Part shown: positions 55,711-63,608 of the stretch, piece after piece
Layout of the letters: every line of letters begins with the position of its first letter
Numbering within the stretch: the stretch's first letter is position 1
Assembly (NCBI GenBank): GCA_013215465.1
Contig: JABSOW010000003.1
Coordinates: 124,001 to 188,000, forward strand
Reading direction: 5' to 3'
DNA: 64,000 bases
Source of the DNA: Colwellia sp.
Lineage (GTDB): Bacteria; Pseudomonadota; Gammaproteobacteria; Enterobacterales; Alteromonadaceae
Translations under genes and position numbers: made by a program
Notes under the pieces: model-generated
Databases searched by the model: none
The model's input: only the letters and a program-made list of their open reading frames with translations
What the model was told of the DNA's origin: nothing

Positions 55711-56502
55711 TTATAAGTTAAAAACTTTACGGGCATTGATACTAGTTTGACAAGCTATTTCATCGGGGTCAATAGTTGTTATCTCAGCTATTTGTTGAAC
55801 TATATAAGGTAGGTAGCTTGGCTCATTACGACTACTTTTGGGGCGAGGCCTAATCGTTCTAGGAGTCAAGTATGGTGCATCTGTTTCTATTAACAATCGA
55901 TTTAACGGAATTAACTTAATAAGCTCTTGCAGTTCTTTTCCTCTGCGTTCATCACAAAGCCAACCCGTAATGCCTATATACATGTTAGCTGCTAAACACT
56001 GCTCTAACTCTTTTTTATTACCGGTAAAACAGTGAGCAACCATCGCTGGAATTTGATTAATAAAAGGCTTTAGTGCCGCAAACCAAGGAGAAAAAGCATC
56101 ACGCTGATGTAGAAATAATGGCATATTAAGCTCTGCCGCTAAGCCAATTTGCTCCTTAAATACTTTTAACTGTTGTGCTGGTGCGGAGAAGTTACGATTA
56201 AAGTCTAAGCCACACTCACCAATCGCTTTAACTTGAGGCTGTTTAGCCAATTGTATTAATTGTGCTAAATAATCATCACTGACACCATCAGCATCATGAG
56301 GATGCACGCCTGCTGTAGTAAATAGGGTGTTGGGAAATTGTTGCTGATAATGTTGGCATAAGGCTAAAGCTTGCTGACTTTCATAGACGCTAGTCCCCGT
56401 AATCAAGAGTTGCTCAACACCTTGATTTTTTGCACGAAAAATAAGCTCGTCTCGATCTTTATCAAAACGCTTGTTAGTTAAATTAACACCTATATCAATC
56501 AA
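55711..56502 (-). CDS. tatD: TatD-family metal-dependent hydrolase
   Basis: 263 aa. It starts MIDIGVNLTNKRF, and the TIM-barrel metal motifs include TTAGVHPHDAD, AIGECGLDFNRN, FLHQRDA, VAHCFTGN and LIETDAPYLTPR. It is a DNase-like hydrolase; despite the name, it is not needed for Tat transport. It follows the 168-aa gene directly (no gap) in the tat operon. Confidence 0.96.
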   Translation of the reverse strand: MIDIGVNLTNKRFDKDRDELIFRAKNQGVEQLLITGTSVYESQQALALCQHYQQQFPNTLFTTAGVHPHDADGVSDDYLAQLIQLAKQPQVKAIGECGLDFNRNFSAPAQQLKVFKEQIGLAAELNMPLFLHQRDAFSPWFAALKPFINQIPAMVAHCFTGNKKELEQCLAANMYIGITGWLCDERRGKELQELIKLIPLNRLLIETDAPYLTPRTIRPRPKSSRNEPSYLPYIVQQIAEITTIDPDEIACQTSINARKVFNL

Positions 56503-57009
56503 CTATTTAAGTCGCTTAACTTTAATACTGCGATGGCTGCCCTCTTTATACAAATAAATAGCCCCCAGAGCACCTTTCTTTAGGCGAACGTTATCACCTA
56601 CTTTAAATTTGATTTTAGCTGTATCCGTTTGCTGCCATTTTTGATCATTTTCCAAATAAATAAGCCATTGGCCTCTTAATGATTTTCTGACCTTACTCAC
56701 TGTCGCAAGAATACTACTAAGACCTTGCTCTTTAGTTTTTTTTAAATGTTCTTTAGCGAAGTCATCAATCTGAGCTAGTTTAGCCTGCTTGTTATTCACG
56801 ATTGGCGGCACAACAGCTGTAACGGCAACAACTGATTGCTTAGCCGTAGCTAGAACTAATTTATCAAAGCAGCTCAAACGGACATCATCACTTGCTATGG
56901 TCGAACAATGAGTTAAGTTCAATAGTAGCTCAGTATTACTCTTGGCATAACTAACTGACGATGTTAGATAAAAAAACACACTAGCTAATAGTAAAATAGC
57001 ACTTTTCAC
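56503..57009 (-). CDS. Periplasmic protein of the tat operon, function unknown
   Basis: 168 aa with a signal peptide (to about residue 22). A short region with C..IASDDVRLSCFDKLV (about 35-50), a pattern seen in several proteobacterial envelope proteins, precedes a helical linker. The basic C-terminal part GDNVRLKKGALGAIYLYKEGSHRSIKVKRLK looks like a small beta-barrel/SH3-like motif. The start overlaps tatC by 4 bp (ATGA) and the stop touches tatD, so it is tightly within the operon. I do not recognise a function. Confidence 0.82.
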   Translation of the reverse strand: MKSAILLLASVFFYLTSSVSYAKSNTELLLNLTHCSTIASDDVRLSCFDKLVLATAKQSVVAVTAVVPPIVNNKQAKLAQIDDFAKEHLKKTKEQGLSSILATVSKVRKSLRGQWLIYLENDQKWQQTDTAKIKFKVGDNVRLKKGALGAIYLYKEGSHRSIKVKRLK

Positions 57010-57794
57010 GACGTTGTTTCCTCTTCGTCATCTTCTTTATGATATAGCGAGGCAATAATAATGCCAATTTCAAACAACAGTAGCATAGGGATTGCCAACA
57101 TAGATTGCGAAATTATATCTGGTGGAGTCAATAACATACCAAGCACAAAGGCGCCAACAGCCATATAGGGGCGTTTTTGTCTTAAACTGTTTGGGCTAGT
57201 CACACCAGTCCAGCACAATAAGATAACCGCAATGGGGATTTCAAACGCGGCGCCAAAAGCAAAAAACAATTTCAACACAAAGTCTAAATAACTACTAATA
57301 TCTGTAGCAATTACCACTCCTTCTGGGACAACCGAGGTAAAAAAAGCAAAAACCACCGGAAAAACAACAAAATAAGCGAAAGCAATACCGCTGTAAAACA
57401 ACAAAGTAGACCCTAACATCAGTGGTGCAACTAATCGTTTTTCATTTCGATACAAACCCGGCGCTACAAATGACCACATTTGATATAAAATGTAAGGCAT
57501 AGCAATGAATATAGATAATACTATGGTGAGTTTAAAAGGGGCAAAAAAAGGAGATGCTACATCCGTTGCTATCATTTGTGAGCCCGTTGGCATAGTTTGC
57601 AACAAGGGTTGTGCTAAGTATTGATAAATATCTTGAGAAAAATAAGCTAGGCAACAAAATACCAGTAGAATACCTAGTACTGCGTGCAATAAACGCGTTC
57701 TGAGTTCAAGTAAATGATCAAAAAGCGTCACGCTTTTCTCTGCTACTAGCGGCTCAGGTGCCGATGATTTTGAATGTTCTACCGATGAATTCAT
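57006..57794 (-). CDS. tatC: Twin-arginine translocase subunit TatC
   Basis: 262 aa with six membrane helices. The signature LFDHLLELRTRLLHAV is near the N-terminus, followed by FFAPFKL and PYILYQMWSFVAPGLY. It binds the twin-arginine signal and assembles with TatB and TatA to export folded proteins. It overlaps tatB by 4 bp. Confidence 0.97.
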   Translation of the reverse strand: MNSSVEHSKSSAPEPLVAEKSVTLFDHLLELRTRLLHAVLGILLVFCCLAYFSQDIYQYLAQPLLQTMPTGSQMIATDVASPFFAPFKLTIVLSIFIAMPYILYQMWSFVAPGLYRNEKRLVAPLMLGSTLLFYSGIAFAYFVVFPVVFAFFTSVVPEGVVIATDISSYLDFVLKLFFAFGAAFEIPIAVILLCWTGVTSPNSLRQKRPYMAVGAFVLGMLLTPPDIISQSMLAIPMLLLFEIGIIIASLYHKEDDEEETTS

Positions 57795-58270
57795 TTGTCT
57801 TGTTTAACTTCGTCCTCAGTATTCTGCGTGTTTGCTTGAGGTGTCTCTGCTAACTCAACACTTTGAATATCATTTGCTTGAATATTGTTTGCTTGTTCAC
57901 TGCTAGCGGTATTACCTGTAGTATCTTGGCTCGCTAATGAAGTTGAAATCAATGAGTCCATCGCGCTTCTATCAACCTTTTTAAAGGGCTCATTAACCAG
58001 AGCAGCAGCTTCTTTTAATGACTTAACAGATTCCGCAATTTCTGGACTTAAATTAGTCATGCCTGCCTGCTCTGCTTTTTTAAGGTTTGCATGCAATTCA
58101 TGAATTCTTAGCTCTTCTGATAGTTCAGCTTTTACCGTATCACTAAACTTACGCACACCTGTGACCCAACTTTTAATGGTGCGGATCGCTACAGGTAGCC
58201 GTTCAGGGCCAAGTACCACTAAACCCATAATACCAATAAGCGTTAATTCCCAAAAACCAATATCAAACAT
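57791..58270 (-). CDS. tatB: Twin-arginine translocase subunit TatB
   Basis: 159 aa. The N-terminal helix with MFDIGFWELTLIGIMGLVVLGPERLP is the TatB signature (Glu8). An amphipathic helix and a Gln/Asn-rich acidic tail follow. It forms the receptor complex with TatC. It starts 3 bp after tatA. Confidence 0.96.
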   Translation of the reverse strand: MFDIGFWELTLIGIMGLVVLGPERLPVAIRTIKSWVTGVRKFSDTVKAELSEELRIHELHANLKKAEQAGMTNLSPEIAESVKSLKEAAALVNEPFKKVDRSAMDSLISTSLASQDTTGNTASSEQANNIQANDIQSVELAETPQANTQNTEDEVKQDK

Positions 58271-58273
58271 TAA

Positions 58274-58528
58274 TTACGCCTGACTATTTTCTTTTTGGTT
58301 TTCTTTAGACTCGCTAACTTTATTCGCAGTAGTACTGCTATTATCAGCTAACGTATCTGAATTTTTTTCTGCTTTATCAGCTGAATCTTTCTCATCGCCT
58401 ATTGCATTTTTAAAGCCTTTTATCGCCGATCCTAAATCGCCACCTAAATTACGCAACTTCTTAGTGCCAAACAATAAAACCACGATAACGGCAATAATTA
58501 ATAATTGCCAAATACTGATACCACCCAT
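58274..58528 (-). CDS. tatA: Twin-arginine translocase subunit TatA
   Basis: 84 aa. Start [44 protein letters not shown] is the pore-forming TatA helix plus amphipathic helix, then an acidic, Asn-rich tail. It is the first gene of the tat operon on the minus strand; the upstream region to 58754 shows no other gene. Confidence 0.96.
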   Translation of the reverse strand: MGGISIWQLLIIAVIVVLLFGTKKLRNLGGDLGSAIKGFKNAIGDEKDSADKAEKNSDTLADNSSTTANKVSESKENQKENSQA

Positions 58529-58754
58529 AACAAACCCCTATAATCTAATTACTGCTATTACTATTATATACTCAAATGAAGTCAGTAAACGAGTAAAAGC
58601 ATACACTCATTAATAAAACAATGCGCTAAGACAAAGTTTAAAATTTATAATTTCTCTGATAAAGAGCTTTAGGCGCAATTTTTGTCCTGCTTTTTAATAG
58701 CTTTTCCTAATGATTTTTCGGTCTACTCATATGATAACCTTACCAAAAACAACA

Positions 58755-58872
58755 TCAGAAATCATGAAGTTTTTGCATTACATCTTTACTTTCAATGCCC
58801 TTTGCCACTAAACAATAACCAAATTGTTCACCGAGATCATGCAAAGCTTTAACCAGTGAAAGGTTTAGTGTA
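58755..58872 (-). pseudogene. Relic of an EAL-domain phosphodiesterase
   Basis: On the minus strand an open stretch of about 37 codons reads LNLSLVKALHDLGEQFGYCLVAKGIESKDV... and stops at a TGA (58755-58757). It matches the late EAL segment (typically LGL.VVAEGVE), with Lys in place of the usual Glu. No start or upstream EAL sequence remains; a stop lies just upstream in frame. It is a decay remnant, not a gene. The wider gap (58529-59092) also holds a plus-strand terminator but no complete gene. Confidence 0.55.
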
Positions 58873-58881
58873 TAAAATTAT

Positions 58882-58918
58882 AAACGCCCTGTTACTTCAC
58901 CGTAACAGGGCGTTTTTG
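58882..58918 (+). terminator. Strong hairpin terminator without an obvious upstream gene
   Basis: A perfect 13-bp stem AACGCCCTGTTAC/GTAACAGGGCGTT with a 6-nt loop is followed by T5. No plus-strand gene ends near it. It may be left over from a lost gene or end an unseen short transcript. Confidence 0.75.
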
Positions 58919-59092
58919 TTTGTAGTGAATTGTAACGTACTAATACATTGGTAAATAAAGCTGCTATGATTAAAAACAACAGCTAAAAGGATAATTATGA
59001 ATAACAGTTAACACTTGTATTGCTAGTTAAACCATTAGTACATAACGATAAAAAAACATTTTGATAGATAATATTTAATAGGAATAACCTAA

Positions 59093-59443
59093 ATGAAACG
59101 TTTAATTTTACCTTTATTATTATTAAGCAGCGCTGTATTTTCTGCTGAGCCACTAACTAAAGCCGAAAAAAGAGAAGTTGAATCACTACTTGCAGAAGCT
59201 GCCAGTAAATTGATTTACTTGGATCGTGATTGTGATAAACCAATTGATGCTAAAAAATTTAAAGAATTAGCAAAACTTAAAGCGTTTTCTGAAGGTTATA
59301 TGACTATTGAAGGTATTAGTTGGGAGCGTGTTAAACGTAAAGCCCATCAAGAATATGGAATGTTAAAAATTGATGCACCTTTAGGTGAGCTTTGTGAGCA
59401 ATATAAAGCCGCAATCAAAGGAAGTTATAGATTTTTAAAATAA
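59093..59443 (+). CDS. Small secreted protein, function unknown
   Basis: 116 aa. A classic signal peptide (MKRLILPLLLLSSAVFSAE, cleavage after FSA) is followed by a Lys/Glu-rich helical domain with two Cys (about 44 and 103) that could form a disulfide. I do not recognise the family. It stands alone; a weak hairpin with a T-run (about 59486-59514) follows and could end its transcript. Confidence 0.72.
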   Translation: MKRLILPLLLLSSAVFSAEPLTKAEKREVESLLAEAASKLIYLDRDCDKPIDAKKFKELAKLKAFSEGYMTIEGISWERVKRKAHQEYGMLKIDAPLGELCEQYKAAIKGSYRFLK

Positions 59444-59667
59444 TACCATCTTCCTTTGATAGTTTATCAAATAGAATAATAAAAATGGGCTAACTAGATA
59501 GCTCTTTTTTTTTGCTAATATTGTTTGCTATCAAGCAGAGCCTGCTGGCACTGGACAACATATCGAAAAATTAATTTTAGTATTCTTAAAAATAAATTAA
59601 AAGTTTTTGTTTTGAGAGGATATTTGTACGCTAATAATGTTTTAAGACAAAACTTCGATTTACAGTG

Positions 59668-59765
59668 AAAAAAAAAGCGCGTTAAAAATAACGCGCTGAA
59701 AACATGAAACACTAAGGGAAACAAACTTACCTATAGTCAGAGCACCAAGAATATGAAAAGTTCAT
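59668..59765 (-). ncRNA. Predicted small RNA B, paralogue of small RNA A
   Basis: On the minus strand a 9-bp terminator stem (AGCGCGTTA/TAACGCGCT, 59676-59697) is followed by T-run 59668-59675. Next to the stem, 59699-59719 is identical (21 nt) to 35426-35446 of small RNA A. Weaker matches extend another 40 nt, giving about 95-100 nt of shared layout. The short open frame here reads through the terminator and is not a gene. It begins just downstream of the broken phzF gene on the same strand. It could be an independent small RNA or a processed 3' end. The 5' end is approximate and the promoter unclear. Confidence 0.6.
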
Positions 59766-59804
59766 TAATCTTTTAAAAAGGTTAAAATCTTATTAAATAT
59801 CGAA

Positions 59805-60436
59805 TCAACTCACTTTAATACTTGCTTCACTCATTAACACAGCATGACCACCAACTCGAATGGTTATGTTATCCATTTCCACATAAAACATACTATTACG
59901 GCCATCATTTGCCCCCCTTTAAATACCAAATACATGAGTGCCTGTTTGTATGTGAGGATGAGCACAAATGTGGCTGGCAAAAGCGGGGATTGCACTACCT
60001 ATTGGTGGATCTTCATGATGAGCAATGGCAGGGCTGGTTTGATATGTTTGCTGAACTAGAGAAGGTGCGCCCTGTTCGTCTTTACTCACGTAAGTATTAA
60101 TGGTCTCTTTTTTTTCTGTCCAGTTGGACTCAAACGTGATGAGTGTATGTTTAGCAGTTAAAGTCACAACACCAATTTTAGCTAAAACATAACTAGCGGC
60201 TAAAATAGAATGACTCCCAATAGAGACTTCTTCAAACTTAGAAAAAGCCTTAATGCTATAGGTAGATTTTTGTTCACAAAATATGAGAAATATAGTATTA
60301 CTTGCGTTCAGCTCCCCGGCAATTTGCAGCATCTTTTTATCAGTGAGGCCAGTTGCATCGGTAAATACAGGCAGCGGCACTCCATGAAAAGGTTGATCAG
60401 TAAAAACATCTACAATGTAATAACTATATATTTCAT
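59805..60436 (-). pseudogene. Broken PhzF-family gene in the nirBD operon
   Basis: A good start (AAGGA then ATG at 60436, 9 bp after nirD) encodes MKY, then a frameshift. The next frame reads YYIVDVFTDQPFHGVPLPVFTDATGL, the PhzF N-terminus; about 8 extra bases (ATAGTTAT-like) explain the shift. The open part runs to EDPPIGSAIPAF, but about 70 residues of the usual middle are missing. A TAA interrupts after HVFGI, and the frame continues to the family C-terminus ...MFYVEMDNITIRVGGHAVLM before TGA 59805. Total coding is about 210 codons against a family norm near 260. I regard it as non-functional. Confidence 0.85.
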
Positions 60437-60445
60437 CTTTTATCC

Positions 60446-60790
60446 TTAAGCAGCAAGTTGGACGGTATCTCCTTCTATGCGCACAGGATAGATATCAAGG
60501 CTAACTGTGCTATCTTCTAGGCAGATACCTGTTGATAGATCAAAATGTTGTTTATATAAAGGTGACGCGACCACTATTTTACCAGCCAAACTTCCCACTA
60601 AGCCTCTTGATATGGTGTTAGACTCACTAAACGGACAGTAATTATTAATGGCAAATAGTTGCTCTGTGCCAGAAGAATCAGCTATTTTAAAAATAGCTAC
60701 TTGTTGTCCTTCAAATAAAGCACATACACCTATATTAGGCAAAATTTCACCAGTTTTGCAAATATCTTGCCATTGTTTTTGATTAGTCAT
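60446..60790 (-). CDS. nirD: Nitrite reductase small subunit NirD
   Basis: 114 aa Rieske-like fold (ICKTGEILPNIGVCALFEGQQVAIF; LFAINNYCPFSESNTISRGLVGSLAGKIVVASPLYKQHFDLSTG). As in other NirD proteins, the Rieske Cys/His ligands are not all kept. It is the small subunit of the NADH-dependent cytoplasmic siroheme nitrite reductase. It lies 15 bp after nirB. Confidence 0.95.
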   Translation of the reverse strand: MTNQKQWQDICKTGEILPNIGVCALFEGQQVAIFKIADSSGTEQLFAINNYCPFSESNTISRGLVGSLAGKIVVASPLYKQHFDLSTGICLEDSTVSLDIYPVRIEGDTVQLAA

Positions 60791-60805
60791 GATTTAATTC
60801 CTCTC

Positions 60806-63340
60806 TTATTTAACTTCAATAGCAAGTGATTTTTCACCCGCAAAAGCAGGACGAATTTGCTCGCGTTCGGTGGTGAATATAACGTTATTATCAGCTTTGT
60901 CACTGTTGATAAAATGAGTAAAACGTTTCATTTTTTCTGGATCGTCAATGGTCGTTTTCCATTCACATTGGTAGGTATCAACCACATTAAGCATCTCTTG
61001 CTCTAACTCTGCAGCTAAGCCTAATTTATCATCAATGATCACTGATTTTAAGTACTCTAAACCACCTTCCATGTTGTCCATCCATACAGAAGTACGTTGT
61101 AAACGATCGGCTGTACGGACATAAAACATACAAATGCGGTCAATATATTGAATGAGTAGCTTGTCGTCCAAGTCTGAAGCAAATAAATCTGCGTGACGAG
61201 GTTTCATACCACCATTACCACAAACATATAAATTCCAACCATTTTCTGTGGCTATAATACCGAAATCTTTACTTTGTGCTTCAGCACATTCTCGAGTACA
61301 GCCGGAAACACCAAACTTTATTTTATGAGGAGAACGTAAACCTTTATAACGGTTTTCAAGAGTAATCGCTAAGCCCATAGAGTCTTGTACGCCATAACGA
61401 CACCAAGTAGAGCCAACACAAGATTTTACCGTACGTAATGATTTACCGTAAGCGTGACCTGTTTCAAAACCAGCATCAACTAACTTGCGCCAAATTGGCG
61501 GTAACTGCTCAACACGCGCACCAAACAAATCGATACGCTGTCCACCAGTTATTTTAGTGTAAAGACCATACTCTTTCGCAACTTCACCTAAAACAATAAG
61601 CTTTTCTGGGGTGATTTCGCCACCGGCAATACGAGGTACAACTGAATAAGTACCATCTTTTTGCATATTGCCCATGTAAAAATCATTGGTATCTTGTAAG
61701 CCTTGCAGGTTACTTTCTAATACGTGATCATTCCAACAAGAAGCAAGTATGTTTGCTGCAGTAGGCTTACAAATATCACACCCTAAACCGGTACCGTGTT
61801 TATCCAGTAATTCAGCGAAAGATTTGATTTTTTCAATACGAATAATGTTGTATAAATCTTGGCGGGTATAAGCAAAATGCTCACAAAGGTCAGTGTTAAC
61901 TTCAACACCAAGTTTTTCTAATTCACAATTAAGTACTTGGGTAACTAATGCGGCACAACCACCACAACCTGTTGCTGCTTTAGTACATGACTTGATAGCA
62001 GCCATATCGGTAGCACCAGCTTCTACAGCTTCAATAATGTCGCCTTTAGTGACGTTTAAGCATGAACAAAGCTGAGCAGAATCAGGTAAGGCATCAACAC
62101 CAATACCGCTAGAACTACCATCAATACTTGGTAGAATTAATCCTTCAGGCTCAGCAGGAAGCTCTATTTTATTAAGCATGAATTGTAATAATGAGCCATA
62201 TTCTGCGGCGTCACCAATAAGTACCGCACCAAGTAAATACTTGTCGTCTTCACTAACAACTATTTTCTTATATACTTCTTCACGATCATTTACGTAAGTG
62301 TAACTACGTGAATTTGGCGTATTACCATGGGCATCACCAATAGAAGCAACGTCTACACCCATCAGTTTTAATTTGGTACTCATATCGGCACCAGCGAACT
62401 CACTAGTACCAGTACCGGTTAAATGATCAACAGCAGCATGTGCCATGGCATTACCTGGTGCAATAAGACCAAAGATTTTATTGTTCCAAAGGGCAACTTC
62501 ACCAATGGCATAAATATCTTTATCGGAAGTCAGGGTATTATTATTGATGACAATGCCACCACGTTCACCCATTTGTAAATCAGAGCTATGGCCTAATTCA
62601 TCACGAGGACGGATACCAGCAGAAAATACAATGATGTCAGTTTCTAGTTCACTACCGTCAGCAAAGCTCATTTTATGAACGGCCTCATTGCCATCACCAA
62701 TGTTTTGAGTATTCTTGTTGGTATGAACACTTACGCCTAAGTCTTGAATTTTTTTACTCAACATAGCGCCGCCGCCACCGTCAATCTGTACCGCCATTAA
62801 ACGAGGAGCAAATTCAACCACATGAGTTTTTAAGCCTAAATCCATCACCGCTTTTGCCGCTTCTAAACCCAGCAGACCTCCGCCAATAACAGTACCTACT
62901 TTAGCTGTTTTAGCTGCTTCAGTAATTTTTTCTAAGTCTTCAATCGTACGATAAACAAAAATGTTATCACGCTCGTGGCCAGGAACAGGAGGAACGAAAG
63001 GGAATGACCCAGTAGCTAGAATAATTTTATCGTAACTAACTTCAAGACCTGATTCAGAATGTACAACCTTGTTTTCGCGATCAATTTTGGTCGCTTTATT
63101 ACCAATGTGCAAAGTGAAGTTATTCTTACCATAAAAGTTATCGTGAACCATGTTGATATCATCAACTGACTGGGTTTTAAACCATGCAGTTAAATGTACT
63201 CTATCGTAAGCAGGAAGAGGCTCTTCACCAAACACAGTAACTTGGTAGTGATCAGCTTTACCAGAATCAACCAAATACTCTAAAAAATTATGGCCAACAG
63301 GACCATTACCAATAACTACTAGTTTTATTTTCTTGCTCAT
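60806..63340 (-). CDS. nirB: Nitrite reductase large subunit NirB
   Basis: 844 aa, typical size. An N-terminal FAD/NAD oxidoreductase part (VVIGNGPVGHNFLEYL; TVIGGGLLGLEAAKAV) leads to a bacterioferritin-associated-ferredoxin-like [2Fe-2S] region with Cys pairs (LCSCLNVTKGDI, GCGGCAALV). The siroheme/[4Fe-4S] domain follows, with CVGSTWCRYG and FGVSGCTRECAEAQ. It reduces nitrite to ammonium with NADH. It has a GAGAGAG ribosome-binding site and a predicted sigma-54 promoter 29 nt upstream of the ATG. Confidence 0.97.
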   Translation of the reverse strand: MSKKIKLVVIGNGPVGHNFLEYLVDSGKADHYQVTVFGEEPLPAYDRVHLTAWFKTQSVDDINMVHDNFYGKNNFTLHIGNKATKIDRENKVVHSESGLEVSYDKIILATGSFPFVPPVPGHERDNIFVYRTIEDLEKITEAAKTAKVGTVIGGGLLGLEAAKAVMDLGLKTHVVEFAPRLMAVQIDGGGGAMLSKKIQDLGVSVHTNKNTQNIGDGNEAVHKMSFADGSELETDIIVFSAGIRPRDELGHSSDLQMGERGGIVINNNTLTSDKDIYAIGEVALWNNKIFGLIAPGNAMAHAAVDHLTGTGTSEFAGADMSTKLKLMGVDVASIGDAHGNTPNSRSYTYVNDREEVYKKIVVSEDDKYLLGAVLIGDAAEYGSLLQFMLNKIELPAEPEGLILPSIDGSSSGIGVDALPDSAQLCSCLNVTKGDIIEAVEAGATDMAAIKSCTKAATGCGGCAALVTQVLNCELEKLGVEVNTDLCEHFAYTRQDLYNIIRIEKIKSFAELLDKHGTGLGCDICKPTAANILASCWNDHVLESNLQGLQDTNDFYMGNMQKDGTYSVVPRIAGGEITPEKLIVLGEVAKEYGLYTKITGGQRIDLFGARVEQLPPIWRKLVDAGFETGHAYGKSLRTVKSCVGSTWCRYGVQDSMGLAITLENRYKGLRSPHKIKFGVSGCTRECAEAQSKDFGIIATENGWNLYVCGNGGMKPRHADLFASDLDDKLLIQYIDRICMFYVRTADRLQRTSVWMDNMEGGLEYLKSVIIDDKLGLAAELEQEMLNVVDTYQCEWKTTIDDPEKMKRFTHFINSDKADNNVIFTTEREQIRPAFAGEKSLAIEVK

Positions 63341-63379
63341 CTCTCTCTACCGCAGGTTGCGTCATATTGCTGTTAGTAC

Positions 63380-63396
63380 CGCAAATAACGTACCAA
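63380..63396 (-). promoter_or_regulatory. Sigma-54 promoter of nirBD
   Basis: On the minus strand TTGGTACGTTATTTGCG matches the -24/-12 consensus with one change in the -24 box. GG and GC are 10 bp apart, and the ACG after the -24 box and TTGC at -12 are kept. Predicted start point near 63369, leader about 29 nt. Confidence 0.75.
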
Positions 63397-63495
63397 GGAA
63401 TAAAAAAACTTTTAATCACATGAATTTAATAGGGTTAATTTAAAAACAGTCATTTATTTACTTTTTTTTATGCTTGAGTTAAAGGCGATAAAAAG

Positions 63496-63524
63496 AATAA
63501 TTGCACACTTGCTGTGCAATTATT
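63496..63524. promoter_or_regulatory. NtrC-type enhancer site inside a perfect 12-bp dyad
   Basis: TGCACACTTGCTGTGCA (63502-63518) fits the NtrC pattern TGCAC-N7-GTGCA exactly. It sits in a longer perfect inverted repeat (AATAATTGCACA/TGTGCAATTATT, 5-nt spacer). Its centre is about 141 bp upstream of the predicted nirBD start point, a normal enhancer distance. It also lies about 100 bp upstream of the divergent partial gene. Confidence 0.7.
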
Positions 63525-63608
63525 TGATCAAAACTAATTTGACCTAAGTTAACAATAATAGATATCTGTTCTATAGTTAGTGAATATTAGGGAAAATTGT
63601 GATTATGA

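Noticed and set aside
59515..59724. 69-codon minus-strand gene
   Set aside because: It reads through a strong terminator and the conserved small-RNA core; composition is Phe/Lys-rich and not protein-like.
59822..60100. 92-codon and 71-codon plus-strand frames
   Set aside because: They lie antisense to the PhzF-family relic, whose family motifs on the minus strand explain the sequence.
63520..63560. FNR site upstream of nirB
   Set aside because: TTGATCAAAACTAA lacks the second half of TTGAT-N4-ATCAA.
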